A stretch of DNA of 64,000 nucleotides from Acuticoccus sp039189655 (GCA_039189655.1 JBCCYN010000002.1:19717-83716), one strand, 5' to 3'. Shown: positions 27,964-36,543, counted from the first letter of the stretch. The notes: generated from the letters alone by a model not told the origin. Made by a program: numbers and translations.

Positions 27964-29769
27964 ATGGCAAACCGAGCGAACGTCTTTGGTACCGGCAACC
28001 AACGCATTGACGGTGTTCTGTCCGGCAGCAAGTGGGATGGGCCCATCACGTATACGTTCCCCAGCAGCGACTCTCAGTATCCGTTCGGCTACACCCAATC
28101 CAACCTAGTGGGGTTTGGGGAACTTTCTTACGCCCAGAAACTCGCCGCGAATTTTGCGCTCACCACAACCCAGTTCAACAAGTGGGCCGCTGCTGGAGGG
28201 TTCGCCGTTGAGGGATTTACGAACCTAAGCGTCGACCAGCGCGCCGCCGCCACAAGCCCCGACATCTTCCTCGCCAATTCGAGCGCGCCGGACACCGCCT
28301 TTGCCTATTTTCCGGCCAACCTCGCCGAGGGGGGCGACGTCTTCTTTGGCGATAGCGGCCGCGCTCCGCTGGCAGGAAACTACGACTGGCTGACGGTGCT
28401 CCATGAGCTTGGCCACTCCCTCGGGCTCGAGCACGGGCACGACAACGCGACCTTCGGCAACCTGCCCGCAAACGTGGATTCCATGGAATTCACGGTGATG
28501 ACCTACCGCTCCTATATCGGCCACCCAGCGAACGCCTACAGCAACGAGCGGTTCGGCTACGCGCAGACCTATATGATGCTCGACATTGCCGCGTTGCAGC
28601 ACATGCATGGCGCCGATTTCAGCAGCAATTCCGGCAACACCATATACAAGTGGTATCCAAACCGCGGCGATACGTACGTCGACGGACGGCTCGCCATCGA
28701 CGCGGGTGGCCACAAGATCTTCCTGACCATTTGGGACGGAAACGGCGTTGATACCTACGATTTGTCGGCCTACCGCGCCTCGGTCGACATCAACCTCGCG
28801 CCTGGCGGGCACTCGGTACTGGGGGAGGGGCAACTGGCCTACCTCGGCGGCGGTCCCAACAACGGGTACGCTCGGGGCAGCGTCTTCAACGCCATGCAGT
28901 TCAACGGCGACGCACGCTCGCTCATCGAGAACGCCACCGGTGGCTCTGGAAACGACCGGCTGATCGGCAACTACGCGGACAACCGCCTGCAGGGGCTTTT
29001 GGGTGGTGACCGCATATTTGGTGTCAACGGAGACGACACGCTCATCGGCGGTGCCGGCAACGACATCATCTATGCAGGCCTCGGCAACGACCAAGTCTTC
29101 GGTGGGTCGGACCATGACTATATTTATGGCCAGAACGGCAACGACTATATCGCGGCGGGCGCTGGCCGAGATACCGTCATCGGTGGCTACGGCGATGACC
29201 GTATCGTCGGCGACAGCTCGGCGGCCGCCCGCATACCCGGCTACCTCTTCAACGACGTTCTGATCGGCGGAACCGGGAACGACAGCATCTACGACGGCCG
29301 CGGCAATGACCGCGTGCAAGGCCAATCCGGCTACGACAGGCTCGACGGTGGTATTGGCAACGACACATTGCACGGCCAGTCCGGCAACGACATCATCACC
29401 GGTAGCCACGGCCATGACATCATCAATGGCGGTGACGGCCGGGATCGAATTATGGGAGGTGCTGGCACGGACACGCTTTTGGGCGGCGCCGGCGTTGACA
29501 CCATCAGTAGCGAGGCGGGCAACGATGTCTTGCGCGGTGGCCCAAGTGCCGATGTCTTTGTCTATCGCAGAGGCTTCGATATCGACGTGATCTCTGACTA
29601 CAACAACGACGTCCTCGACTTCACTTCCTTGGGGCTAAGCCAAGCCCAAATCCGAAACGTCGGTGTGCTTGAGAACGGCTATCTGAAGTTCAAGTTCGGC
29701 GGAGGCGATCAGCTTTGGATCCTCAACACCAGGCAGGGTGACATCGACAACGGCGACATTCTGGTCTGA
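27964..29769 (+). CDS. Serralysin-like M10 zinc metalloprotease with RTX repeats
   Basis: A 601-residue secreted protease predicted to leave the cell by a type I system. The zinc site HELGHSLGLEH (His147, His151, His157) and Met-turn VMTY (Met179) mark the metzincin domain. From about residue 320 to 520 there are some seventeen calcium-binding nonapeptides of the GGxGxDxΦx type. There is no N-terminal signal peptide. The last residues, GDILV, fit the serralysin C-terminal secretion signal (an acidic residue followed by three hydrophobic ones). No HlyB/HlyD/TolC genes or serralysin inhibitor are nearby. It converges with the alpha/beta hydrolase gene, 3 bp away. Confidence 0.93.
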   Translation: MANRANVFGTGNQRIDGVLSGSKWDGPITYTFPSSDSQYPFGYTQSNLVGFGELSYAQKLAANFALTTTQFNKWAAAGGFAVEGFTNLSVDQRAAATSPDIFLANSSAPDTAFAYFPANLAEGGDVFFGDSGRAPLAGNYDWLTVLHELGHSLGLEHGHDNATFGNLPANVDSMEFTVMTYRSYIGHPANAYSNERFGYAQTYMMLDIAALQHMHGADFSSNSGNTIYKWYPNRGDTYVDGRLAIDAGGHKIFLTIWDGNGVDTYDLSAYRASVDINLAPGGHSVLGEGQLAYLGGGPNNGYARGSVFNAMQFNGDARSLIENATGGSGNDRLIGNYADNRLQGLLGGDRIFGVNGDDTLIGGAGNDIIYAGLGNDQVFGGSDHDYIYGQNGNDYIAAGAGRDTVIGGYGDDRIVGDSSAAARIPGYLFNDVLIGGTGNDSIYDGRGNDRVQGQSGYDRLDGGIGNDTLHGQSGNDIITGSHGHDIINGGDGRDRIMGGAGTDTLLGGAGVDTISSEAGNDVLRGGPSADVFVYRRGFDIDVISDYNNDVLDFTSLGLSQAQIRNVGVLENGYLKFKFGGGDQLWILNTRQGDIDNGDILV

Positions 29770-29772
29770 CGG

Positions 29773-30579
29773 TCAGGGGGGCTTAGCCAAGAAATCCAAG
29801 AACGCATCCCAACCGGCATCGGGCGGAATGATGTGGCCGGCGTCCTCGACCACCAAGAACCGTTTCGGCATCGGGGCCGCATCGTAGAGCCGTTCTGCAT
29901 CCCGAAGTGGCGCAAGACGATCCTCGGCGCCGTGCACCAGGAAGACCGGTGCGCGAACGGCACCGATCCGATCAACGGAGCGGAATGGGTCCCGCATCAG
30001 CTCGCGGACCGGCAAGAACGGATAGCTCCGCTTGGCAATATCATCGGCGGCGGAAATGGCCGCCAGCAAGTAGAGCCCGCGGGCTTCCCGTTCCCCCGCC
30101 AATGCCACTGCCACCGCGCTCCCCAAAGAGTAGCCGGCGACGATGATGTCATCGGGCGAAATGCCGTCGTTCACCAGCGCATCGTAGGCGAGCTTGGCGT
30201 CGGCGATAATCGCCTGTTCTGACGGACGTCCCGTACTGCCCGGGTAGCCGCGGTAGGTCACGAACGAAGCGCCGAAGCCGAGGTTATGCCAGTGCTGCAT
30301 GAGGTCGGCGAAATTAACGAGGCTGTCGGCGTTGCCGTGAAAGTAAAGGATGGTCGGCCTGCCTTCCGCCGCATCCATCCGCCAGGTCATGACTGTCTCG
30401 CCATCGGTGGTGGAGAGCGGCACTTCGCGGGCAAACGTCATGCCGAGGCGCTGCGGTGAGACGTAGTCCCGGGTCGGCGGTGCCGGAAACAGGAGCGCTC
30501 GCTGGGCGAGGTACAAGGCGATGAGGAGCGCGCCATACACCGCCACGGCGCTCAGGGCGACGATCAAAAGAGGCTTCAC
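29773..30579 (-). CDS. Membrane-anchored alpha/beta hydrolase
   Basis: A 268-residue hydrolase with one N-terminal transmembrane anchor (PLLIVALSAVAVYGALLIAL). The alpha/beta fold includes the oxyanion motif YFHGNADS, the nucleophile elbow GYSLGSA, a catalytic Asp in VHGAEDRLAPL and His in EDAGHIIPP. The combination resembles the ABHD13/BEM46 family. I placed the start at the GTG at 30579 because the hydrophobic anchor begins there; the open frame upstream would overlap the next gene. Substrate unknown. Confidence 0.87.
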   Translation of the reverse strand: MKPLLIVALSAVAVYGALLIALYLAQRALLFPAPPTRDYVSPQRLGMTFAREVPLSTTDGETVMTWRMDAAEGRPTILYFHGNADSLVNFADLMQHWHNLGFGASFVTYRGYPGSTGRPSEQAIIADAKLAYDALVNDGISPDDIIVAGYSLGSAVAVALAGEREARGLYLLAAISAADDIAKRSYPFLPVRELMRDPFRSVDRIGAVRAPVFLVHGAEDRLAPLRDAERLYDAAPMPKRFLVVEDAGHIIPPDAGWDAFLDFLAKPP

Positions 30580-30655
30580 GGTAAAACGACTCCGCGGATC
30601 GGTTTTACCCCTGGGCGTTTGGAATGCGGCGGTTGCCGGGCAAGCTTGTCGGAGA

Positions 30656-31801
30656 CTATCGCACGGACAAGGTAGCGCCGAGCGTATCCATCGCCTCACC
30701 GACGGTCGTGATGTCTTCCAGCGTTTTGATCGAGACCGGTTGCTCTGGCGCCGTTGTGATGGTTATCGCGTTACCCTGCCCCGACGCGAGCGCTGTCGCG
30801 GCAGTGCTCAGCATCCCCATGATTTCCGGGTCGCCGATATCGAGGAGCACTCCCGAGAGCAGTTCTGCAGACATCTGCCGAACAGCCGCCGGTGAGAGGC
30901 CGATTGTCCGCGCCGATTCTTGGACCACTAAGTCAATGGCGCCGTTGTCGATAACGGTGATGGAACCCTCATCAAGTTTGACCCCCGCTAGACTCTCGGG
31001 AGTCGATACGCCGTCGGTAGGAAAGAGCCCGCTGGCGTTTTCGACGGTGAAACCAACGATGTTTTGGCGCAGCGAAAGGTCGAGAAGGCCGGGTATCGAC
31101 AATGTCAACGATGCAATATCGAGGACGCCGCCCTCTGCCTCCCAGTCGAATTCCATGACGAGCATCCCTGGACCGAGATCCTTTTGAACCCGCGCTATTT
31201 CTGCGGCCGCCTCATCCGAGCTGGGCCATTTAAAGCTGATTCCAGTTGATCGGAACTCTCCAGCTACGTGGGTGGTCGTCGCTGTGATTGTGGGTATCCA
31301 GGCAAGTTCTTCGAAGCCAAACCGGTACTCTCCCTCCTCGGCGAGAACGTTAAAATAGATGTCGCTGTACAAGTAGCGACCGCCAGAAGCGATGGCCTCC
31401 GAGAGAGTTGCGTCCTGGGTGAATATCCCTGGAAGGAGTCGCTGGTCCTCATCTCCCATGGAGGCGATCTTGGTCGATGATCCGTCATCGTCCGTGAAGG
31501 TGTAGCCCGATGTCTTCAGCAGCGCCACGCGATAGATGCCGTCGATGTCGAGCTCCGGTTGATGGAGTTCGACAAGATCGATAGCCTCGCCCCCCTGCGA
31601 TGCGGCACCTGGTACGGTCCGCGTGCGGATGTCTCGAACCGTAATGATGCCGCTGCGTTCATCGACCTCGCCGACGCTCGTAACGACTTGCCCATCGCTT
31701 TCAAGGGATCTCAGTAAGGCGTCCGCCGCATCGTTGCCCGTGGGCTCGAAGGCGAGCACGGGAGTCGCGAAGACGGCGAATAGGAATGCTAGGGCTCTCA
31801 T
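30656..31801 (-). CDS. Secreted hypothetical protein, paralogue A of an AFEPTGN family
   Basis: A 381-residue exported protein. After a signal peptide (MRALAFLFAVFATPVLA) the mature protein begins FEPTGNDAADALLRSLES. It is rich in Thr, Ser and acidic residues and predicted mostly beta. The C-terminal third (GSITVIDNGAIDLVVQESAR, TIGLSPAAVRQMSAELL, ITITTAPEQPV) aligns with the paralogue at 32113-33303, for example GSxTV.DNG versus TLSVRDDG. I do not know the family; the repeated strand pattern faintly recalls long lipid-binding or AsmA-like proteins. It lies between its paralogue and the alpha/beta hydrolase on the same strand. Confidence 0.75.
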   Translation of the reverse strand: MRALAFLFAVFATPVLAFEPTGNDAADALLRSLESDGQVVTSVGEVDERSGIITVRDIRTRTVPGAASQGGEAIDLVELHQPELDIDGIYRVALLKTSGYTFTDDDGSSTKIASMGDEDQRLLPGIFTQDATLSEAIASGGRYLYSDIYFNVLAEEGEYRFGFEELAWIPTITATTTHVAGEFRSTGISFKWPSSDEAAAEIARVQKDLGPGMLVMEFDWEAEGGVLDIASLTLSIPGLLDLSLRQNIVGFTVENASGLFPTDGVSTPESLAGVKLDEGSITVIDNGAIDLVVQESARTIGLSPAAVRQMSAELLSGVLLDIGDPEIMGMLSTAATALASGQGNAITITTAPEQPVSIKTLEDITTVGEAMDTLGATLSVR

Positions 31802-32112
31802 GGTCCATACCCTTGAAACTTCTTGGTGCCATGCGTCAGAAATTGCCAGAATATCAGTATGGCAATGGCTAAGTCGATGCCAGGGCTGTGACGTCAATGG
31901 CGGGTCCGTTCAGCAAGGCGAAAACCGCGATAGACAAGATGAAAGGGCGCCTGCGATGGCGCCCTTCGCACAAGGTCTTCCAAGCCGTTTGTAGGTCGAC
32001 GGCGAGGATCTATAGCGCGTTTCAGCAACAGGGAATCATGTTGCGACTCGAACCGCGTGGAAAGACAAGAACTTGGAGCAGGTCATGCGATCGCATGACC
32101 GTGTGACCTGCT
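31802..32112. other. Intergenic region between the two paralogues
   Basis: Contains the 107-bp repeat copy 2 on its right side and a terminator-like hairpin at 31943-31966. The remaining 140 bp should hold the promoter and ribosome site for paralogue A. No coding frame is convincing. Confidence 0.6.
31943..31966 (-). terminator. Candidate intrinsic terminator after paralogue B
   Basis: A perfect 9-bp GC-rich stem (AAGGGCGCC/GGCGCCCTT) with a 6-nt loop is followed on the minus strand by TCATCTTGTC, a weak U-rich tail. It lies about 150 bp beyond the stop of the gene at 32113-33303, with the 107-bp repeat in between, so the repeat would be part of the 3' untranslated RNA. Confidence 0.5.
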
Positions 32113-32116
32113 CTAG
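32010..32116 (-). repeat. 107-bp palindromic repeat element, copy 2
   Basis: Inverse-oriented partner of 27731-27837. This copy carries a perfect 20-bp palindrome (GGTCATGCGATCGCATGACC) at its core. Its outer end CTAGAGCAGG supplies the TAG stop codon (32113-32115 on the minus strand) of the paralogue B gene, just as copy 1 does for the DUF1906 gene. The other end reads CTATAG instead of CTCTAG. Confidence 0.9.
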
Positions 32117-33303
32117 TTGGGAGTACTCTCCACTGAGAGGCCAAGCTTTTGGGGAAGCTCATCAATGGTTGCCGGGCCTATTTCGTCAAACTCTTTGAAC
32201 AAGAGGGGCTCCGGCGGATTGGCATTCAACGTCATGGTCGATCCACCGCGCATAAGGGCCCCCAGCGCGGCGACAAACTGTGTCCGGAACTCGGCGTCAG
32301 GATACGCCATCAAAGCCCCGGCCACGCCGTTCGTGGCGAGGGCGATGAACGCATCCGGAGCAAGGCCCGAACTCTCCGCACCCATGGCCACCAGATCCTG
32401 CGCGACACCATCGTCGCGGACGGACAACGTCAAGGCCGCAATCCCCAGGGCCCCCCACTCCTCAGGTTGAGATTGGGGCGATCCTGGCGGCGGAAAGACT
32501 ATTTTGACCGCCTCTCGTGTCAGTCCCAGTAGGCGTGTGGACAGTTTTATGCCACCGAGGCTGGGGGCGGTGATCTCGAAGGCGCCGATTTCGGTTTCGC
32601 CATTCTCCGGGTTCCAGCGCCCATCAATAAAAACTGCCATGGGATGGTCTTCGAGAGCTATTCGCGGCGGGGGAGAACCGGCGGCTTGCGCAAGCTTCGT
32701 CGCATCGACGCGCAGGCCTTCCACTGCCATTGCCTGCTGCAATGCCGGTTCAAGGATGAAATTTTCCACCGCTACGGTGTCCGCGGTGGCATAGGTCTCG
32801 CCGTTGTGGCTCACGGCCATACCGAAGGCAGTCGACCGGCCGTAACTGCGTAGGTTCTTTTCCCAATCAGCACCGGCGCCCCATGCACCATCGATGAGGC
32901 GCACATCGCGAGTCTGTGAACTGGCAAAGTCGATCCGCAGACCCGGTACCATGCCAGCCCATGTGACGGCGCCAGTGTCAACGCGTTCTGCGACAAGGGT
33001 ATCGCCGTCGAGCGTCGGCTTGGAGATCACGACGTCACGCGCTGTAATTTCGAGTATCGACTGCGCGGTGTCCTGTATCGTCTCCGAAATACTCACGGTG
33101 AAGGATTCGATGGTGACATCACCGCCGTCCTCACCGACTCCAGAGACGCTATCTACCGCCGTTCCGGGCCCAACGTAGCCACGCAGATATGCGTCGGCGA
33201 TGGCGTTTCCTGTGGGCTCGAAGGCGGTGGCGGGGAGAGACCAGGCGATTAGGGCGGCAAGGGCCGCCACCGCGGTGCGAGCCCGCGGCGCAAAAAGGGC
33301 CAT
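32113..33303 (-). CDS. Secreted hypothetical protein, paralogue B of an AFEPTGN family
   Basis: A 396-residue exported protein. A long signal peptide (about residues 1-27) is followed by AFEPTGNAIADAYLRGYVGP, matching the mature N-terminus of paralogue A. Beta-rich sequence follows, with ALTLSVRDDGVAQDLVAMGA and SSGLAPDAFIALATNGVAG near the C-terminus. It starts 16 bp after the sdhA stop with GAAGGAG upstream, so it is transcribed from the sdh operon, in the place where sdhB is normally found. Function unknown. Its stop codon is provided by the 107-bp repeat. Confidence 0.77.
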   Translation of the reverse strand: MALFAPRARTAVAALAALIAWSLPATAFEPTGNAIADAYLRGYVGPGTAVDSVSGVGEDGGDVTIESFTVSISETIQDTAQSILEITARDVVISKPTLDGDTLVAERVDTGAVTWAGMVPGLRIDFASSQTRDVRLIDGAWGAGADWEKNLRSYGRSTAFGMAVSHNGETYATADTVAVENFILEPALQQAMAVEGLRVDATKLAQAAGSPPPRIALEDHPMAVFIDGRWNPENGETEIGAFEITAPSLGGIKLSTRLLGLTREAVKIVFPPPGSPQSQPEEWGALGIAALTLSVRDDGVAQDLVAMGAESSGLAPDAFIALATNGVAGALMAYPDAEFRTQFVAALGALMRGGSTMTLNANPPEPLLFKEFDEIGPATIDELPQKLGLSVESTPN

Positions 33304-33319
33304 GGCGGTCTGAACTCCT

Positions 33320-35161
33320 TCAGTAAACGCGTTTGGCAGGCTTTATGTATTCAATCTCGTTGGAAAGTGTATAGGTGTGCACCGGGCGGTCCTCGATGCG
33401 CACTTTGAAGCCTTCGTCCAGGTACGCCAGGGTGTGCTTCATCCATTCAGCGTCGTCGCGATCGGGATAGTCCTCCCGGGCATGGGCCCCGCGGGATTCG
33501 GGACGGTTGAGCGCGGAATCCATCGTCACCACCGCCTGACCGATCAGATTGTCGAACTCCAGTGTTTCGATGAGATCGGTGTTCCAAATCATCGTCTTGT
33601 CGACGACACTGATATCGGAAAGGCCGCTTGCCACGGTGTGGATGAGTTCGTGACCCTCCTCCAGGACCTCGCCGGTACGGAAGACGGCGCAATTGGACTG
33701 CATGGTGCGCTGCATGCGGTCGCGCAGTTCTGCCGTGGGCGTGCCACCGCTGGCGTGACGGAAGTGGTCGAGCCGGGATAGGGCGGGTTCATCGGCGTCC
33801 GGGGGCATGGGCGGCAGCGCGTCGCCGGGCACCACGGTGTCAGCACAACGCAGGGCCGTCGCCCGGCCAAACACCACCAGATCGATCAAGGAATTGGACC
33901 CCAGCCGGTTGGCGCCATGGACCGAAACGCACGCGGCCTCGCCAACGGCCATGAGGCCGGGGACGACCCGGTCGGGGTCGCCATCCACCTTGGTCAGGAC
34001 TTCGCCGTGGAAGTTGGTGGGGATGCCTCCCATGTTGTAGTGCACCGTCGGAAGCACCGGGATGGGCTCGCGGGTCACGTCCACGCCGGCAAAAATCCGG
34101 GCCGATTCGGAAATCCCCGGAAGTCGCTCGTGCAGCAGTGCCGGATCGAGGTGTTCCAGGTGAAGGTGGATGTGATCGGCGTGCTTGCCCACACCGCGCC
34201 CTTCGCGGATCTCAACGGTCATGGATCGCGATACCACGTCGCGGGAGGCAAGGTCCTTGGCCGACGGCGCGTACCGCTCCATGAAGCGTTCGCCATCGGA
34301 ATTGGTCAGGTAGCCGCCTTCGCCCCGCGAGCCTTCGGTGATCATACAGCCCGCGCCATAAATCCCGGTCGGGTGAAATTGCACGAACTCCATGTCCTGG
34401 AGCGGAAGGCCGGCGCGCAAAACCATCGCATTGCCGTCGCCGGTGCAGGTGTGCGCGCTGGTGCATGAGAAGTAGGCGCGGCCATAGCCCCCGGTGGCCA
34501 GCACCGTTTTGTGGGCGCGGAAGCGATGGATGGTGCCGTCATCTAGGCACATGGCCATCACGCCCAGGCACGCCCCCTCGTCCATGATGAGGTCGAGGGC
34601 GAAATACTCTATGTAAAACTCGGCGGAATGGCGCAACGACTGGCCGTAGAGGGTGTGCAGGATCGCGTGGCCCGTTCGGTCGGCGGCGGCACAGGTGCGC
34701 TGGGCAGTGCCTTTGCCAAAATTGGTGGTCATCCCGCCGAAAGGCCGTTGATAAATTTTTCCGTCCTCAGTGCGTGAGAACGGAACGCCCCAGTGTTCCA
34801 GCTCGTAGACTGCCTTGGGTGCATGGCGGCACAGATACTCGATGGCGTCCTGGTCGCCCAGCCAGTCGGACCCCTTCACGGTGTCGTACATGTGCCAGCG
34901 CCAATCGTCCTGGCCCATGTTGCCTAGCGCGGCGGAAATACCACCTTGCGCCGCCACCGTGTGCGAGCGGGTGGGAAACACTTTTGTGATGCAGGCGGTG
35001 TGCAATCCCGCCTCAGCGCAGCCCACCACTGCCCGAAGCCCGGAGCCGCCGGCGCCCACGACGACCACGTCGTACTCGTGGTCGATGACCTTGTAGGCCT
35101 CTCGGCCGCTGCCGTTGAGCGCCTGGCCGTTGCCGGTGCCGCTGCCGTTCTGCGCCATCAT
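33320..35161 (-). CDS. sdhA: Succinate dehydrogenase flavoprotein subunit
   Basis: Catalytic FAD subunit of complex II. The 613 residues contain the FAD-binding VVVVGAGGSGLRAVVGCAEA. The flavin-linking His is in SHTVAAQGGISAALGNMGQD. The active-site region is GSRGEGGYLTNSDGERFMER and PTVHYNMGGIPTNFHGEV. The Ser-Gly-rich extension before EYDVVVVG is longer than usual (about 25 residues). The ATG at 35161 overlaps the sdhD stop (ATGA). The iron-sulfur subunit gene does not follow. Confidence 0.96.
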   Translation of the reverse strand: MMAQNGSGTGNGQALNGSGREAYKVIDHEYDVVVVGAGGSGLRAVVGCAEAGLHTACITKVFPTRSHTVAAQGGISAALGNMGQDDWRWHMYDTVKGSDWLGDQDAIEYLCRHAPKAVYELEHWGVPFSRTEDGKIYQRPFGGMTTNFGKGTAQRTCAAADRTGHAILHTLYGQSLRHSAEFYIEYFALDLIMDEGACLGVMAMCLDDGTIHRFRAHKTVLATGGYGRAYFSCTSAHTCTGDGNAMVLRAGLPLQDMEFVQFHPTGIYGAGCMITEGSRGEGGYLTNSDGERFMERYAPSAKDLASRDVVSRSMTVEIREGRGVGKHADHIHLHLEHLDPALLHERLPGISESARIFAGVDVTREPIPVLPTVHYNMGGIPTNFHGEVLTKVDGDPDRVVPGLMAVGEAACVSVHGANRLGSNSLIDLVVFGRATALRCADTVVPGDALPPMPPDADEPALSRLDHFRHASGGTPTAELRDRMQRTMQSNCAVFRTGEVLEEGHELIHTVASGLSDISVVDKTMIWNTDLIETLEFDNLIGQAVVTMDSALNRPESRGAHAREDYPDRDDAEWMKHTLAYLDEGFKVRIEDRPVHTYTLSNEIEYIKPAKRVY

Positions 35162-35607
35162 TGAACTCCTGGTGTGCCGTCCACTGCCAGAGATACCAGC
35201 ATGATCTTTACGATTGCGAAGACCGCTGCCGCGGAAATGAAGACGGCAAAAAACGTATTGGCGACGACGAGGAGGACTTTGGTGCCCTCCGCATGGATGT
35301 AGTCTTCGATCACCACCTGAATGCCCAGTTTCATATGGACCGCTGTGGAAACAACGGCGAGGGCAAGGGGGACCGCAACCCATGGGCTGCCCACGAACGC
35401 GAGCGCCTCGGCGTAGGATTTGCCCGATAACATTATGGCGATGACCGCAAGGACGAACACAAGAACGCCATTTGCGAGGCCGGTCACCCGTTGCTGGATA
35501 AAGTGCTCCGTGCCCGATCGGGCTGTGCCGAGCCCGCGGACCGTTTTTAGGGCCGTGCGCTGCCCGCGGTGTCCCGTGCCGTCGTTTTCCACCGGGCGGC
35601 GCCTCAT
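35158..35607 (-). CDS. sdhD: Succinate dehydrogenase membrane anchor subunit
   Basis: A 149-residue membrane anchor with three hydrophobic helices in its last 110 residues. RTALKTVRGLGTARSGTEHF is the conserved quinone-side entry, and the second helix has the haem-ligand type motif HMKLGIQVVIEDYIH. The N-terminal 30 residues are polar and Arg-rich. The start overlaps the sdhC stop and the stop overlaps the sdhA start, giving a fully coupled sdhC-sdhD-sdhA order. Confidence 0.93.
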   Translation of the reverse strand: MRRRPVENDGTGHRGQRTALKTVRGLGTARSGTEHFIQQRVTGLANGVLVFVLAVIAIMLSGKSYAEALAFVGSPWVAVPLALAVVSTAVHMKLGIQVVIEDYIHAEGTKVLLVVANTFFAVFISAAAVFAIVKIMLVSLAVDGTPGVQ

Positions 35608-36017
35608 TTGAACGCCTCCACGACGACGACGAGAACCCATAAAATGGCGGTGGCAGCAAGGGATCCGCCAAGGGTCGCCCAGCTCATTTTGTAGCGGACG
35701 TCGCCAAATCCGCGCCCGGCATCCCACACGGCGTGGCGGATGCCGCCGAACATGTGGTGAAACAGCGACCATGTGAATGCCACGAGAATAATGCGCCCGA
35801 TCCATGAGCCGTAGATGGCGTTGGCAAGGGCGAACATTTCCGGACCCAAGGCGAGGGCAGTGACGTAGCCCACCACCAGCACTAGCCCTGCAATGTTCAT
35901 GATCCCAGTCATGCGGTGCATGATGGACATGACCATCGTGATGATGGGGCGGTAGATGGAAAGGTGCGGCGAGAGCGGCCTTGGCCTGCGGCTTGCCTCA
36001 AAGTCAGCGGTTGCCAT
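35604..36017 (-). CDS. sdhC: Succinate dehydrogenase cytochrome b556 subunit
   Basis: A 137-residue anchor subunit with RPLSPHLSIYRPIITMVMSI, then MHRMTGIMNIAGLVLVVGYV, and the haem-binding LFHHMFGGIRHAVWDAGRGF. Three transmembrane helices are evident. These are the classical SdhC signatures. The gene is the first clear member of the sdhCDA unit; a possible small membrane-protein gene ends 11 bp upstream. Confidence 0.95.
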   Translation of the reverse strand: MATADFEASRRPRPLSPHLSIYRPIITMVMSIMHRMTGIMNIAGLVLVVGYVTALALGPEMFALANAIYGSWIGRIILVAFTWSLFHHMFGGIRHAVWDAGRGFGDVRYKMSWATLGGSLAATAILWVLVVVVEAFK

Positions 36018-36028
36018 GGTGATGTCCG

Positions 36029-36223
36029 TTACGCGGCCGAGACGGGGCCGATTTCCTTTAAATAGCGGCTGGCGAGGGCGCTCTCGTTATTGAGGTACAA
36101 TGGTATCATCCCAAAGAGAATTGCCGCAACTGCGAGAAAAAGCAGCGCCCGAATAAACATTCGCCCCATATTCAAGATTTCGTGCTGGGTTCTCGATGAG
36201 GCCTGGGATGGCGCGCTGTCCAT
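36029..36223 (-). CDS. Possible small single-pass membrane protein upstream of sdhC
   Basis: A 64-residue open frame with a polar N-terminus, one strong hydrophobic segment (FIRALLFLAVAAILFGMIPL) and a polar C-terminus. It ends 11 bp before sdhC on the same strand. The topology is coherent and third-position GC is moderately raised (roughly two thirds by eye), but there is no known homologue that I recognise. A shorter start at MGRMF is possible. It could be a chance frame in the sdh leader. Confidence 0.4.
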   Translation of the reverse strand: MDSAPSQASSRTQHEILNMGRMFIRALLFLAVAAILFGMIPLYLNNESALASRYLKEIGPVSAA

Positions 36224-36543
36224 CGAGATCAGGCAGGCTGCCGATACTTTTCACCGCTAAGCACTGGCCGGTTACATACTTCTTCATGGGCGACGCAGAC
36301 CCTATCGGTGTCGCGTGATCGGCGGTGATTTCGCCAAAAACCCTTTGCTTTTTTTCAATGTACACTTTCCAGCCTGGCCCTTTCCCGCCGGTCGCGAGGT
36401 CGTTTTGGATGCCAACCCCCCTTTAACCATGGCTAGATTGCGCCGGGAGTGTCGCCGAGCCTGATTGAGGTTCTTTGCGAGCGCGAACGGGCAATCTTCG
36501 CGCTCTGCCTTGATCTTGGGTCGTTTTGCGGCGCGGCGCCCGC
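36224..36543. other. Intergenic region upstream of the sdh genes
   Basis: About 320 bp between two minus-strand genes, less GC-rich than the flanks. It should contain the sdh promoter. The open frame running back from the small ORF has no coding character. I saw no riboswitch-like structure or clear promoter boxes. Confidence 0.5.

Noticed and set aside
28225..29415. A 396-codon open frame on the minus strand within the RTX protease gene
   Set aside because: It is antisense to repeated GGxGxD codons, which are rich in GC and lack stops in the opposite frame. Its translation is a Val/Ala/Asp-rich repeat without any domain.
28930..29530. Regular short DNA repeats that could suggest a CRISPR array
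   Set aside because: They are in frame with the calcium-binding nonapeptides of the RTX protease, vary in sequence, and have no spacer structure.
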